DNA from: Carnobacterium maltaromaticum DSM 20342
GTDB taxonomy: Bacteria > Bacillota > Bacilli > Lactobacillales > Carnobacteriaceae
Direction: 5' to 3'
Assembly (NCBI RefSeq): GCF_000744945.1
Contig: NZ_JQMX01000001.1
Coordinates: 3,235,130 to 3,299,129 of the forward strand
DNA: 64,000 bases
Each line of letters opens with the position of its first letter. The first letter of the stretch is position 1. A model generated the notes under the pieces. That model saw nothing but the letters and a program-made list of their open reading frames with translations, had not been told where the DNA came from and ran no database searches. A program made the translations under genes and the position numbers. Below, piece by piece: positions 48,377 through 60,072 of the stretch.

Positions 48377-48415
48377 GGGTCGCTAAACGACTTACATGGT
48401 CGTTGTGTGACCAAC
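48377..48415 (+). promoter_or_regulatory. Putative CggR operator in the cggR leader
   Basis: Two units of the form GGTC-N6-YGAC (GGTC at 48378 and 48398) repeat with a 20-bp period. The Bacillus CggR operator has the same architecture, CGGGAC-N6-TGTC-N4 repeated every 20 bp downstream of the promoter, where CggR acts as a roadblock relieved by fructose-1,6-bisphosphate. Confidence 0.65.
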
Positions 48416-48433
48416 GAAGGAAGAGGCAATCAT

Positions 48434-49471
48434 ATGCAGGATGTATTATCTATTATTGAAAAAGTAGCACCTGATATCATGGATACTTTGCGAGAGCGGT
48501 ACCAAATTTTGCGGAATATTTATTTGCTGGGTCCAGTTGGAAGACGGGTTCTTGCTAGTAAAATGGATGTGACTGAGCGTGTTTTGCGCACGGAAACAGA
48601 TTTTCTAAAAAAAAGAAATATTATTACAAGTTCAAAAGTCGGCATGGAGCTATCAGCTTCTGGTGAGGTCCTTTACCATGAATTAGATAAAGTCATGGGT
48701 CAGCTTTTGGGAATGCGCGAAAAAGAAAATCAGTTAGCAACTTACTTTCAAATCGAACATTGTATCATTGCAAGTGGTGACAGTGATGAGCAACAAAAAG
48801 TGATGGATGAATTGGGTCGAGCAACAATGGAGTCTTTAAACTACTTATTACCAGAAGGCGATAATATTATTGCGGTAATGGGTGGGACGACAATGGCCGA
48901 AGTTGCAGATCATATGACAACGATTCTATCGAATAAACGTCATCTTGTATTTGTACCAGCTAGAGGTGGACTTGGCGAAGCTGTTAGTATTCAAGCTAAT
49001 TCGGTAAGTGCACAGATGGCAAAAAAAACCGGTGGAGAAAATCGTGTGCTTTACGTGCCTGAACAGGTGAGCGAAGAAACGTATAAACCTCTTTTACAAG
49101 AGCCGGCAGTGTATAATACACTGAAAATGGTCGACAAAGCGAATTGCGTGCTCCATAGTATTGGAGATGCGAGATTGATGGCAGAGCGTCGTGGCATGAG
49201 TTCAGATGTCCTAGCTCTAATTGAAAAAGAAGCCGCAGTTGGTGAAGCTTTTGGGTATTTCTTTAATGAAACTGGTAAAGTGGTTTATAAAATTCCACGA
49301 ATTGGTTTACAGTTAAAAGATTTAGCCCGTGTTCCTTGTGTCCTGGCAATAGCTGGAGGGAAATCAAAAGCGAAAGCAATTGAAGCTTATATGAAAAACG
49401 CACCGAATCAGACTTGGTTAATTACCGATGAAGGTGCTGCTAATCAGATTTTAAAAGGGGTAACCCTTTAA
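48434..49471 (+). CDS. cggR: Central glycolytic genes regulator
   Basis: CggR is a SorC-family repressor of the lower glycolytic operon, released by fructose-1,6-bisphosphate. An N-terminal helix-turn-helix (RYQILRNIYLLGPVGRRVLASKM) precedes the sugar-binding domain with VMGGTTMAEVADHM and FVPARGGLGEAV. It has 345 residues. I chose ATG 48434, preceded by AAGGAAGAGG. It lies 41 bases upstream of gapA and heads the operon, as in Bacillus. Confidence 0.93.
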   Translation: MQDVLSIIEKVAPDIMDTLRERYQILRNIYLLGPVGRRVLASKMDVTERVLRTETDFLKKRNIITSSKVGMELSASGEVLYHELDKVMGQLLGMREKENQLATYFQIEHCIIASGDSDEQQKVMDELGRATMESLNYLLPEGDNIIAVMGGTTMAEVADHMTTILSNKRHLVFVPARGGLGEAVSIQANSVSAQMAKKTGGENRVLYVPEQVSEETYKPLLQEPAVYNTLKMVDKANCVLHSIGDARLMAERRGMSSDVLALIEKEAAVGEAFGYFFNETGKVVYKIPRIGLQLKDLARVPCVLAIAGGKSKAKAIEAYMKNAPNQTWLITDEGAANQILKGVTL

Positions 49472-49512
49472 AATAAATATATTTAAGAATTCCTAAAGGA
49501 GGAAATCTAGTT

Positions 49513-50520
49513 ATGACAGTAAAAGTAGGTATTAATGGTTTTGGACGTATTGGTCGTCTTGCATTCCGTCGCATTCAAGAAGTAGAAGGTATTGAAGTAG
49601 TAGCAATCAATGATTTAACAGATTCAAAAATGTTGGCTCATTTATTAAAATATGATACTACACAAGGCCGTTTCAATGGTGATGTGGAAGTTCATGATGG
49701 TTTTTTCAATGTTAATGGTAAAGAAGTTAAAGTATTAGCTAACCGTAACCCAGAGGAATTACCATGGGGCGACTTAGGTGTTGAAATCGTATTAGAATGT
49801 ACTGGTTTTTTCACTTCTAAAGAAGGCGCTGAAAAACATCTTAAAGGTGGCGCTAAACGTGTTGTAATTTCTGCTCCAGGTGGAAATGACGTTCCAACAA
49901 TCGTTTACAATACTAACCATGATATCTTAACAGGTGAAGAAACAGTTATCTCTGGTGCTTCATGTACGACTAACTGTTTAGCTCCTATGGCTGACGTATT
50001 AAACAAAGAATTTGGTATCGCTGAAGGATTAATGACAACTATCCATGCTTATACAGGAGACCAAATGACTCTTGATGGTCCTCACCCTGGTGGAGATTTC
50101 CGTCGTGCTCGTGCTGCAGCTGAAAACATCGTTCCTAATACAACTGGAGCTGCTAAAGCAATTGGTTTAGTAATCCCTGAATTAAATGGTAAATTAGATG
50201 GAGCTGCTCAACGTGTTCCTGTAGCAACTGGTTCTTTAACAGAATTGGTAACTATCTTGGACAAAAAAGTAACAGTAGACGAAGTTAATGCAGCAATGAA
50301 AGCAGCAGCTAACGAATCTTACGGTTATACTGCAGATCCAATCGTTTCTTCTGATATTATCGGAATGACTTACGGTTCTCTATTCGACGAAACACAAACT
50401 AAAGTAATGTCAGTTGGCGATAACCAATTGGTTAAAACTGTTGCTTGGTATGACAATGAAATGTCATACACTGCACAATTAGTTCGTACTTTAGAGTATT
50501 TTGCAAAATTAGGTAAATAA
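49513..50520 (+). CDS. gapA: Glyceraldehyde-3-phosphate dehydrogenase
   Basis: GapA oxidises glyceraldehyde 3-phosphate to 1,3-bisphosphoglycerate with [17 protein letters not shown] binds NAD, and the catalytic Cys is in [13 protein letters not shown]. It has 335 residues. The gene uses the optimal codon set strongly (AAC, TTC, CGT, GGT), as expected of a very highly expressed protein. AAAGGAGG precedes the ATG. Confidence 0.97.
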   Translation: MTVKVGINGFGRIGRLAFRRIQEVEGIEVVAINDLTDSKMLAHLLKYDTTQGRFNGDVEVHDGFFNVNGKEVKVLANRNPEELPWGDLGVEIVLECTGFFTSKEGAEKHLKGGAKRVVISAPGGNDVPTIVYNTNHDILTGEETVISGASCTTNCLAPMADVLNKEFGIAEGLMTTIHAYTGDQMTLDGPHPGGDFRRARAAAENIVPNTTGAAKAIGLVIPELNGKLDGAAQRVPVATGSLTELVTILDKKVTVDEVNAAMKAAANESYGYTADPIVSSDIIGMTYGSLFDETQTKVMSVGDNQLVKTVAWYDNEMSYTAQLVRTLEYFAKLGK

Positions 50521-50555
50521 GCTTAATTTTAACAGCTTAATTTCATGAGATTTGT

Positions 50556-50590
50556 GAAAAGCGGGGAGCCATCGCGCTTCCCGCTTTTTC
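50556..50590 (+). terminator. Terminator-like hairpin between gapA and pgk
   Basis: GAAAAGCGGGGAGC (50556-50569) pairs with GCTTCCCGCTTTTTC (50576-50590). It likely gives partial termination, so gapA mRNA exceeds that of the downstream genes. Confidence 0.75.
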
Positions 50591-50650
50591 TTTATGCTTT
50601 AGAAATTGTTAAAGCGATTTTTAACTTTTTACTATACAGGAGGTATACAC

Positions 50651-51835
50651 ATGGCTAAAAAAGTTGTAACAGATTTAGATTTAAAAGATAAAAAAGTTTT
50701 AGTACGTGCTGATTTTAATGTACCAATGAAAGATGGCGTGATTACTAATGACAACCGTATTGTCGCAGCATTGCCAACTATTGAATACATTTTAGAACAA
50801 AATGGTAAAGTAATTGTATTTTCTCATTTAGGTAAAGTTAAAACTGAAGAAGATAAGGCGGATAAAACGCTTCGTCCAGTTGCTGAACGTTTGAGCGAAT
50901 TACTTGGTAAACCAGTTACTTTTGTACCTGAAACTCGTGGAGCTGAACTAGAAGCTGCTATCGCTGCAATGAAAGATGGCGAAGTGGTGATGTTTGAAAA
51001 TACACGTTTTGAAGATATCGAGGGTAAAAAAGAAAGTAAAAATGAACCAGAACTAGGTAAATACTGGGCTAGCTTAGGTGATGTATTTGTAAATGATGCA
51101 TTTGGAACTGCTCACCGTGCGCATGCTTCAAACGTTGGAATTGCTTCTAACCTTGAATCTGCTGCTGGTTTCTTAATGGAAAAAGAAATTAAGTTCATCG
51201 GTGGTGTCGTTGATGCTCCAGAACGTCCATTAGTTGCTATCTTAGGTGGCGCTAAAGTATCAGATAAAATCGGCGTTATCGAAAACTTGTTAAAAGTTGC
51301 AGATAAAGTTCTTGTTGGTGGTGGAATGACTTATACATTCTATGCAGCACAAGGTCGTGAAATTGGGAAATCATTAGTTGAAACGGATAAAATTGATTTA
51401 GCTAAAAGTTTGTTAGATCAAGCAAATGGCAAATTAATTTTACCAGTTGACTCAGTTTGCGCAAAAGAATTTAGTAATGATGTACCAACTGAAACTCATG
51501 ATGATGTTCCAGCTGATATGATGGGTCTTGATGTAGGTCCTAAAACAGTTGAATTATTCACTAAAGAGTTACAAGGTGCTAAAACAGTTATTTGGAATGG
51601 TCCAATGGGCGTATTTGAAATGAGCAACTTTGCCAATGGAACAATTGGTGTTTGTGAAGCAATAGCTAACTTAGAAGGTGCTACAACAATTATTGGTGGA
51701 GGAGATTCAGCAGCTGCAGCGATGCAATTAGGTTTTGCTGATAAATTCACTCATATTTCAACTGGTGGCGGAGCTTCTCTAGAATATCTAGAAGGTAAAG
51801 TGTTACCAGGTGTTGCAGCCATTTCTGAAAAATAA
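50651..51835 (+). CDS. pgk: Phosphoglycerate kinase
   Basis: Pgk makes ATP from 1,3-bisphosphoglycerate. The signature [11 protein letters not shown], the substrate arginine region FSHLGKVK and the C-terminal nucleotide motif GGGDSAAA are present. It has 394 residues. I chose ATG 50651 after AGGAGG; the in-frame extension from 50606 overlaps that site. Confidence 0.97.
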   Translation: MAKKVVTDLDLKDKKVLVRADFNVPMKDGVITNDNRIVAALPTIEYILEQNGKVIVFSHLGKVKTEEDKADKTLRPVAERLSELLGKPVTFVPETRGAELEAAIAAMKDGEVVMFENTRFEDIEGKKESKNEPELGKYWASLGDVFVNDAFGTAHRAHASNVGIASNLESAAGFLMEKEIKFIGGVVDAPERPLVAILGGAKVSDKIGVIENLLKVADKVLVGGGMTYTFYAAQGREIGKSLVETDKIDLAKSLLDQANGKLILPVDSVCAKEFSNDVPTETHDDVPADMMGLDVGPKTVELFTKELQGAKTVIWNGPMGVFEMSNFANGTIGVCEAIANLEGATTIIGGGDSAAAAMQLGFADKFTHISTGGGASLEYLEGKVLPGVAAISEK

Positions 51836-51862
51836 AACGAGTAAGAGAAGGAGTTTTAATAG

Positions 51863-52618
<756 letters not shown>

Positions 52619-54148
52619 ATGAGTAAATCACCTGTTGCAATCATTATCCTTGATGGATTTGGATTGCGTAATGAAACTGTAGGAAACGCTGTTGCTTTAG
52701 CCAATAAGCCAAACTTTGATCGTTATTGGGAAACATACCCACATGGTCAATTGAAAGCTGCTGGTCTTGACGTGGGTCTTCCTGTTGGTCAAATGGGAAA
52801 CTCAGAAGTTGGACACACAAATATTGGAGCAGGACGAATTGTTTATCAAAGTTTAACGCGTATTGATAAAGCGATTGAAGAAAAAGAATTTCAAGAAAAT
52901 GAAGCTCTTAACAATGCTTTTACCCATACAAAAGAAAATAACTCTGATTTACACTTATTTGGTCTTTTATCTGATGGTGGGGTTCATAGCCACATCAATC
53001 ATTTAATTGCTTTAGTTGAAACAGCAAAAGCGAAAGGTGTTAAAAACGTTTATATTCATGCTTTCTTAGATGGTCGTGATGTAGCACCTGATTCAGGACA
53101 TAAATACGTTGAAGCATTAGAAAAAGCGTTAGCAGATCTTCACTTTGGTGAAATTGCAACGGTTTCTGGTCGTTTTTATGCAATGGATCGCGACAAACGT
53201 TGGGAACGTGTTGAAAAAGCATATAATGCCATTGCACACGGAACTGGCGCAAAATTTGACTCAGCTAAAGCTGCAGTTGAATCTAGCTATGCTGATGGAA
53301 AAATGGATGAATTTGTTCTTCCAACTGTAATCGGAAAAGATGGAGAACCTGTTGCAACAGTTAAAGATAATGATGCGATTATTTTCTTTAATTTCCGTCC
53401 AGATCGTGCTATTCAATTGTCAAATGCGTTTACGGATACTGAATGGGAACATTTTGACCGTGGAGCACGTGCTGAAAATGTTAAATTTGTGACAATGACA
53501 CTTTACAATCCAAGTGTTGTTGCAGAAGTTGCATTTGCACCAATTGAAATGAAAAATGTGATTGGTGAAGTTCTTTCAGACGAAGGATTAAAACAATTAC
53601 GTATTGCTGAAACAGAAAAATATCCTCATGTAACGTTCTTTATGAATGGTGGACGTAATGAAGAATTCCCAGGTGAAAGCCGTATTCTAATTAACTCACC
53701 AAAAGTAGAAACGTATGACTTAAAGCCTGAAATGAGTGCTTATGAAGTTACGGATGCTTTGGTAGCTGATATTGAAGCAGACAAACATGATGCGATTATT
53801 TTAAATTTTGCAAATCCTGATATGGTTGGTCACTCTGGAATGGTTGAACCAACAATCAAGGCGATTGAAGCTGTGGATGAAAATCTTGGTCGTGTAGTAG
53901 ATGCATTAATTGCTAAAGGCGGTTATGCAATTATTTTTGCCGATCACGGAAATTCTGAAACAATGACGACCCCAGAAGGAAATCCTCATACAGCTCATAC
54001 GACTGTACCGGTTCCTGTGATCGTTACTAAAAAAGGTGTTAGCTTACGCGAAGGCGGCCGTCTAGCGGATGTAGCACCAACAATGTTAGATTTATTAGGT
54101 GTTGAAAAACCAGTTGAAATGACTGGTGAAAGCTTAATTCAAAAATAA
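52619..54148 (+). CDS. gpmI: 2,3-bisphosphoglycerate-independent phosphoglycerate mutase
   Basis: GpmI converts 3- to 2-phosphoglycerate using manganese. The active-site Ser is in [16 protein letters not shown], and the metal ligands include the opening ILDGFG and the later [10 protein letters not shown]. It has 509 residues, full length. Its ribosome binding site GGAGG lies inside the end of tpiA. Confidence 0.96.
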   Translation: MSKSPVAIIILDGFGLRNETVGNAVALANKPNFDRYWETYPHGQLKAAGLDVGLPVGQMGNSEVGHTNIGAGRIVYQSLTRIDKAIEEKEFQENEALNNAFTHTKENNSDLHLFGLLSDGGVHSHINHLIALVETAKAKGVKNVYIHAFLDGRDVAPDSGHKYVEALEKALADLHFGEIATVSGRFYAMDRDKRWERVEKAYNAIAHGTGAKFDSAKAAVESSYADGKMDEFVLPTVIGKDGEPVATVKDNDAIIFFNFRPDRAIQLSNAFTDTEWEHFDRGARAENVKFVTMTLYNPSVVAEVAFAPIEMKNVIGEVLSDEGLKQLRIAETEKYPHVTFFMNGGRNEEFPGESRILINSPKVETYDLKPEMSAYEVTDALVADIEADKHDAIILNFANPDMVGHSGMVEPTIKAIEAVDENLGRVVDALIAKGGYAIIFADHGNSETMTTPEGNPHTAHTTVPVPVIVTKKGVSLREGGRLADVAPTMLDLLGVEKPVEMTGESLIQK

Positions 54149-54272
54149 TAGGTAAGAATGCCTTGGATTTGACGAAATTCATTGCATCTAGCAGTAAAAT
54201 TGACTAAAATGAAGCTAAGGGACCTTGTTCCTTAGTAATAAAAATTTTCTAAACTCAAAGGAGAGAAATTAA

Positions 54273-55577
<1,305 letters not shown>

Positions 55578-55616
55578 TTTTCGATTTTTAGACTAAGTTG
55601 ACTTAGTTTAAAATTT

Positions 55617-55657
55617 AAAAAACCTACCTTGATTGAAAAATTGAGGTAGGTTTTTTT
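55617..55657 (+). terminator. Terminator after eno
   Basis: AAAAAACCTACCT (55617-55629) pairs with AGGTAGGTTTTTT (55644-55656), ending in seven T residues. A smaller ACTAAGT/ACTTAGT hairpin precedes it. Confidence 0.9.
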
Positions 55658-55782
55658 ATTCTTTACTTTAGGAGTAAAAAAATAAATAAAGAGAAACAAG
55701 TTGTGGACTCTATCACTGTGAGAGGCTTTATACTATAATTAAGTTAAAAATCAAGCAAATTATTTTTAATGGAGGAAATATG

Positions 55783-56604
55783 ATGTTTAAAATTGGAGAT
55801 TTTTCAAGACTAGCAACAACTAGTATTCGAATGCTACGCTATTATGACAAAATAAAACTTTTAACTCCAGCGATAATTGATGAAGCTACGGGTTATCGTT
55901 ATTATACGGCTGCACAGCTTAGTCAAATCAATAAAATAAAAAAGTTGAAAGACATGGGTTTTAGTCTAGCAATTATTAAAGAGCTCGTAGCAATTGAACA
56001 AGATCCAAGACAAGTTGAAAATTATTTAAAAACTCGTGAAAAGGAATTACAGGTAGAACTAGATGAGCTAAACCAGCAGCAGAATTTATTAAAAAGCTCT
56101 TTAAAGCTCGTGAAAGAAGATGAGTTGGAAATGGACTACCATGTTAGTGTGAAGCTTATACCAGCTCGACATGTCATCAGTGTGCGACGGATATTAACTA
56201 GTTATCATGAAGAAGGTCAATTATGGAAAATTGTTGGAAAAGCTTTAAATGAGTATCAACTCAAACCAGAAAATCCAAGTTATAGTTTAGCTATTTTCCG
56301 TGATGAGGAATATAAAGATGAGGATGTTGATGTAGAAATTCAAATGGCGATTTCAGAAACAGATCCGCTTAAAACAAACGTATTTGAAATTAAAAAATCA
56401 CCCTCCATCAAGGTGGCGTCTGTGATGATGAATGGAAGCTATGATCAACTACCAGCAGTTAATGAAGCAGTAGCTAAATGGTTTGAAGTCACAGGTGAAA
56501 AGTTAAAAGGCCCAATGTTTAATATTTACCACGTTTCTCCAGGGCAAGACGCTAATCCTGTTAACTGGGTAACGGAAGTTTGTTATCCATTAAATAAAAA
56601 ATAA
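55783..56604 (+). CDS. MerR-family regulator with GyrI-like ligand domain
   Basis: This 273-residue regulator has an N-terminal MerR winged helix (FKIGDFSRLATTSIRMLRYYDKIKLL), a coiled-coil dimer helix (~80-120), and a C-terminal GyrI/BmrR-type effector-binding domain. Such proteins sense lipophilic drugs or metabolites and switch on efflux or detoxification genes. I chose ATG 55783 over 55780 for spacing to GGAGG. The next gene encodes a free-standing GyrI-like protein, a common pairing. The ligand is unknown. Confidence 0.85.
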   Translation: MFKIGDFSRLATTSIRMLRYYDKIKLLTPAIIDEATGYRYYTAAQLSQINKIKKLKDMGFSLAIIKELVAIEQDPRQVENYLKTREKELQVELDELNQQQNLLKSSLKLVKEDELEMDYHVSVKLIPARHVISVRRILTSYHEEGQLWKIVGKALNEYQLKPENPSYSLAIFRDEEYKDEDVDVEIQMAISETDPLKTNVFEIKKSPSIKVASVMMNGSYDQLPAVNEAVAKWFEVTGEKLKGPMFNIYHVSPGQDANPVNWVTEVCYPLNKK

Positions 56605-56616
56605 GAGGTGTGGAAA

Positions 56617-57240
56617 ATGAAATATGAGTGGCGGAAAAAAGATAAGTTAATTTATATTCCAAAAGCTATTCCAACACAAATAACGTTACCCAGTTATAAC
56701 TATTTGACAATTGAAGGAAAAGGTAATCCTAATTCAGCTGAATTTCAAGAGGTAGTTGGAGCGTTATATGCTTATTCTTATGCAATTAGAATGTTGCCTA
56801 AAAAAGGAATTATACCTGAGGGGTACTTTGAATACACTGTTTTCCCATTAGAAGGTTTTTGGACGTCAGAGGAAAAACCTAAGCCAGGGGAAGCAGTAGA
56901 TAAGGATACACTGATTTATCAATTAATGATTCGCCAACCCGATTTTGTATCCAAAGAATTAGTGGCTAGTTTGAACGAACAAGTTGCTAAAAAAATTGGT
57001 GTAGAACTAGCAGAACAAGTTCAATTTCAGCAAATTGAAGAAGGGCAAGTCTTGCAAATGTTACATGTAGGGAGTTATGATACTGAGTCTATAACTTTTG
57101 CTGAGATGGAAGCCTATTGTGAGGAGAATAAGCTAGAAAAGATTGGTAAATGGCATAAAGAAATTTATCTTTCTGATCCTCGAAAGGTAATTCCAGATAA
57201 ACAAAAGACAACTTTACGTTTTCCAATTAGACCCATTTAA
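56617..57240 (+). CDS. GyrI-like small-molecule-binding protein
   Basis: This 207-residue protein resembles stand-alone GyrI-like domains (TLPSYNYLTIEGKGNPNS, then ALYAYSYAIRM, then EGQVLQMLHVGSYDTESITFAEM), which sequester or hydrolyse small molecules. It follows the MerR gene by 12 bases and is likely co-expressed with it. ATG 56617 is spaced from AAGAGGTG. The specific substrate is not evident. Confidence 0.78.
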   Translation: MKYEWRKKDKLIYIPKAIPTQITLPSYNYLTIEGKGNPNSAEFQEVVGALYAYSYAIRMLPKKGIIPEGYFEYTVFPLEGFWTSEEKPKPGEAVDKDTLIYQLMIRQPDFVSKELVASLNEQVAKKIGVELAEQVQFQQIEEGQVLQMLHVGSYDTESITFAEMEAYCEENKLEKIGKWHKEIYLSDPRKVIPDKQKTTLRFPIRPI

Positions 57241-57286
57241 AATCCTGGGACTATCTTACTTAATAAGATGGTCTCAGGATTTTTAT
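57241..57286 (+). terminator. Terminator after the GyrI-like gene
   Basis: AATCCTGGGAC-ATCTTA pairs with AAGAT-GTCTCAGGATT, with minor mismatches, followed by TTTTT. Confidence 0.88.
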
Positions 57287-57347
57287 ATCCTTTTAGTGTT
57301 AAAAATACAAGTAAATAAAACTACTTACAAAAAATAAGCGAAAGTTC

Positions 57348-57376
57348 TTGCTTTTTTCTTTAAAAGGGTGTATAAC
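57348..57376 (+). promoter_or_regulatory. Promoter of the EF-Tu gene
   Basis: TTGCTT (57348-57353) and TATAAC (57371-57376) are 17 bp apart, with a leader of about 80 nt. Confidence 0.55.
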
Positions 57377-57462
57377 TATAGATAAGAGGTTGGTCAGTAA
57401 TGGTCAAACTCGTAAATGGGCTAGCAATTGCTAACCAAATCAATCAAGGAGGTTTGTAAGTT

Positions 57463-58650
57463 ATGTCAAAACAACATTATGAAAGAACAAAAGAACACGT
57501 TAATATTGGAACAATTGGGCACGTTGACCACGGGAAAACAACGTTAACCGCAGCAATTACTTCTGTTTTAGCTAAGAAAGGTCTTGCAAATCCCCAAGAT
57601 TATGCGAGCATTGATGCAGCCCCTGAAGAGCGTGAAAGAGGAATTACAATTAACACGTCTCATGTAGAATATGAAACTGAAAAACGTCATTATGCGCATA
57701 TTGATGCTCCTGGTCATGCGGATTATGTGAAGAATATGATTACAGGTGCAGCGCAAATGGATGGAGCAATTTTAGTTGTTTCCGCAACAGATGGTCCTAT
57801 GCCACAAACACGTGAGCACATCTTACTTTCCCGCCAAGTAGGGGTAAATGATTTGATTGTCTTTATGAATAAAGTCGATTTAGTTGACGATGAAGAATTA
57901 CTTGATTTAGTTGAAATGGAAATTCGTGAGTTACTTTCTGAATATAATTATCCAGGAGATGACATCCCGGTAATTAGAGGTTCTGCTTTGAAAGCACTTG
58001 AAGGAGACGAAAAAGCTGAGGCAGCTATTTTAGAGTTGATGGATACGGTTGATAGCTATATTCCAACTCCTAAAAGAGAAATGGATAAACCTTTCTTAAT
58101 GCCAATTGAAGATGTCTTTACGATTACTGGTCGTGGAACTGTGGCTAGTGGCAGAATTGATCGAGGTGTTGTGAAGGTTGGCGATGAAGTTGAATTAGTT
58201 GGTTTGTTCCCTGAAACGAAAAAAACAGTGGTAACGGGTATCGAAATGTTTAGAAAAATTTTGGATGTTGGTGAAGCTGGTGATAACGTTGGAATTCTAT
58301 TACGTGGAATTGGTCGTGAGGATATTGAACGTGGGCAAGTTATTGCGAAACCAGGTAGTATTACACCTCATACAAAATTCAAAGGTGAGGTCTATATTCT
58401 TTCCAAAGAAGAAGGTGGACGTCATACTCCTTTCTTTACTAATTATCGTCCACAATTTTATTTTAGAACCACTGATGTGACAGGGGTTATTGACTTGCCA
58501 AGTGGTACTGAAATGGTTATGCCCGGCGATAATGTCACCATTGATGTTGAATTGATTGCACCAATTGCTGTTGAAGTTGGAACAAAATTCTCCATTCGTG
58601 AAGGTGGTAGAACAGTTGGTGCCGGAGTGATAACTGAAATCGAAAAATAA
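57463..58650 (+). CDS. tuf: Elongation factor Tu, stand-alone and probably a second copy
   Basis: EF-Tu delivers aminoacyl-tRNA to the ribosome. The G-domain motifs [16 protein letters not shown] and MNKVDL are intact, and all three domains are present in 395 residues. It lies outside the usual rpsL-rpsG-fusA-tuf operon, with its own promoter and terminator. It differs from typical lactic-acid-bacterial EF-Tu in variable stretches ([22 protein letters not shown], in parts; [20 protein letters not shown]). Its codon use (AAT, TAT, AGA, GCG) is far less optimised than that of gapA and eno. Both suggest a paralogue or acquired copy. It should be functional. Confidence 0.92.
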   Translation: MSKQHYERTKEHVNIGTIGHVDHGKTTLTAAITSVLAKKGLANPQDYASIDAAPEERERGITINTSHVEYETEKRHYAHIDAPGHADYVKNMITGAAQMDGAILVVSATDGPMPQTREHILLSRQVGVNDLIVFMNKVDLVDDEELLDLVEMEIRELLSEYNYPGDDIPVIRGSALKALEGDEKAEAAILELMDTVDSYIPTPKREMDKPFLMPIEDVFTITGRGTVASGRIDRGVVKVGDEVELVGLFPETKKTVVTGIEMFRKILDVGEAGDNVGILLRGIGREDIERGQVIAKPGSITPHTKFKGEVYILSKEEGGRHTPFFTNYRPQFYFRTTDVTGVIDLPSGTEMVMPGDNVTIDVELIAPIAVEVGTKFSIREGGRTVGAGVITEIEK

Positions 58651-58653
58651 CAG

Positions 58654-58701
58654 AAAAAAGTCTGTTGAATCCTAAAATATAAGGGTTCAGCAGACTTTTT
58701 T
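58654..58701. terminator. Bidirectional terminator between tuf and the glyoxalase gene
   Basis: AAAAAAGTCTG pairs with CAGACTTTTTT with an inner TGAA/TTCA stem. It serves the two convergent genes. Confidence 0.88.
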
Positions 58702-58703
58702 GT

Positions 58704-59084
58704 TTAGTTTTGAATGACTTCAATTTTATATCCATCAGGATCTTGGATAAAGTAATAACTTGGCTCTGATCCAGGAAGGCCTTTTAAATCAGTTACTTCA
58801 TAGTTAGCAGATTTATGAGCAACGTGAGTTGCTTTTAAATCATCCACCCCAATAGCGATATGACCATAACCATTTCCAATTTCATAAGGTTCAGCTTGAT
58901 CATAATTGTATGTTAATTCTAATTCATAACCGCCTTTTTCAAAGGCTAGGTAGACTAAAGTAAATTGATAATCCGGAAAATCTTTACGACGCATTTCTTT
59001 TAAGTTTAAAGCTTTAGTATAGAAGTCCATTGATTTTTCTAGATTTTGGACACGGACACAGGTGTGTAACATTTTTTTTGACAT
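58704..59084 (-). CDS. gloA: Glyoxalase I family protein
   Basis: This 126-residue vicinal-oxygen-chelate protein matches lactoylglutathione lyase, which detoxifies methylglyoxal formed from triose phosphates. It has the paired beta-alpha-beta-beta-beta modules with metal ligands His7 (KKMLHTCVRV), Glu in YELELTYN, His in GHIAIGVDD and Glu in DPDGYKIEVIQ. GGGAG lies upstream of the ATG. It is the only minus-strand protein gene of normal size here. Since bacilli use bacillithiol or none, the thiol cofactor is uncertain. Confidence 0.85.
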   Translation of the reverse strand: MSKKMLHTCVRVQNLEKSMDFYTKALNLKEMRRKDFPDYQFTLVYLAFEKGGYELELTYNYDQAEPYEIGNGYGHIAIGVDDLKATHVAHKSANYEVTDLKGLPGSEPSYYFIQDPDGYKIEVIQN

Positions 59085-59181
59085 AAATAAAAACTCCCTT
59101 CGAATCTTACTTTACTATTGTACTAGACAATAACGGGAATATCAAAAAAAATGCCGAATGTTTAGAAATTCCAAATCAAAA

Positions 59182-59225
59182 AAACACGAACGATTAAACT
59201 TTTAAAGTTTTTATAATTCGTTAAA
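59182..59225 (+). promoter_or_regulatory. Paired PurR boxes upstream of purC
   Basis: A box with ACGAAC (59186-59191) and an inverted box with ATTCGT (59216-59221) match the PurBox AWWWCCGAACWWT at most positions. They are separated by about 18 bp, near the 16-17 bp usual for PurR in Firmicutes. Confidence 0.6.
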
Positions 59226-59229
59226 ACTG

Positions 59230-59258
59230 TTGACACTTACTTGTTAGATTGTTAAAAT
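59230..59258 (+). promoter_or_regulatory. Promoter of the pur operon
   Basis: A perfect TTGACA (59230-59235) and TAAAAT (59253-59258) are 17 bp apart. Confidence 0.85.
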
Positions 59259-59274
59259 AAGAATATGTTAAAAG

Positions 59275-59314
59275 TGAACAATTAATGTTTTTTAGTTTTT
59301 AATGTTCATTTTTT
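59275..59314 (+). terminator. Terminator-like hairpin in the purC leader
   Basis: TGAACAATTAA (59275-59285) pairs with TTAATGTTCA (59299-59308) with one bulge, followed by TTTTTT. It lies between the promoter and the purC ribosome binding site, so it may act as an attenuator. Confidence 0.6.
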
Positions 59315-59343
59315 GTAGTGTGAGAAAGAGAGGGATTAGTCAG

Positions 59344-60057
59344 TTGGAGAAAAAAGCTCTTATATACGAAGGAAAAGCAAAAATGTTATTTGAAACGGAT
59401 CATGAGAAACATATTTGGGTTAGTTATTTAAATCAAGCGACTGCACTAAATGGGGCTAAAAAAGATCAGATTAGTGGGAAAGGTCAACTAAATAATCAAA
59501 TTACAAGTATCATTTTTGAAAAGTTGAAGAAAAAGGGCATTGAGAGTCATTTCATTCAGCAACTTTCAGCAACAGATCAGTTGATTGAGCGCGTGACCAT
59601 GTTTCCTTTAGAAATTGTGATTCGAAATGTAGCAGCAGGAAGTTTTTCTAAGCGTTTAGGTATTGTTGAAGGTACTCCACTAACTTTCCCAATTTTGGAA
59701 ATTTATTTTAAAGAAGATAAGCTAGATGATCCGTTGATTAATGACGACCATGTAGCTGTTTTAGGTTTGGCTAAAAAAGACCAGTTAGTTGTGATTAAAG
59801 AAAAAGCACATCAGATTAATCTTGAATTACTTGATTTATTTCAAGAAATTGGGATTCGTTTAGTTGATTTTAAGCTTGAGTTTGGTCAACGAGATGACGG
59901 AACAATTTTGTTAGCAGATGAGATTTCACCAGATACCTGCCGGTTATGGGACAAGGAAACAAATGAACATTTAGATAAGGATATTTATCGTCGAGATTTA
60001 GGGGATTTGGTTCCCGTTTATGAGGAAGTTTTACAACGTTTAAAAAATAAAAAATAG
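59344..60057 (+). CDS. purC: SAICAR synthase
   Basis: PurC joins aspartate to CAIR in purine synthesis. The ATP-binding YEGKAKMLFETD is at the N-terminus, and LEIVIRNVAAGSF and LADEISPDTCRLWD are family signatures. I chose TTG 59344, about ten bases after AGAGAGG, since MEKKALIYEGKAK is the expected N-terminus; it gives 237 residues. It is the first gene of purC-S-Q-L-F. Confidence 0.94.
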   Translation: MEKKALIYEGKAKMLFETDHEKHIWVSYLNQATALNGAKKDQISGKGQLNNQITSIIFEKLKKKGIESHFIQQLSATDQLIERVTMFPLEIVIRNVAAGSFSKRLGIVEGTPLTFPILEIYFKEDKLDDPLINDDHVAVLGLAKKDQLVVIKEKAHQINLELLDLFQEIGIRLVDFKLEFGQRDDGTILLADEISPDTCRLWDKETNEHLDKDIYRRDLGDLVPVYEEVLQRLKNKK

Positions 60058-60072
60058 AGGGGTTTAGGAATC

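Noticed and set aside
59259..59343. A purine riboswitch before purC.
   Set aside because: The leader is only about 80 nt and lacks the three-way-junction sequence motifs of the purine aptamer.
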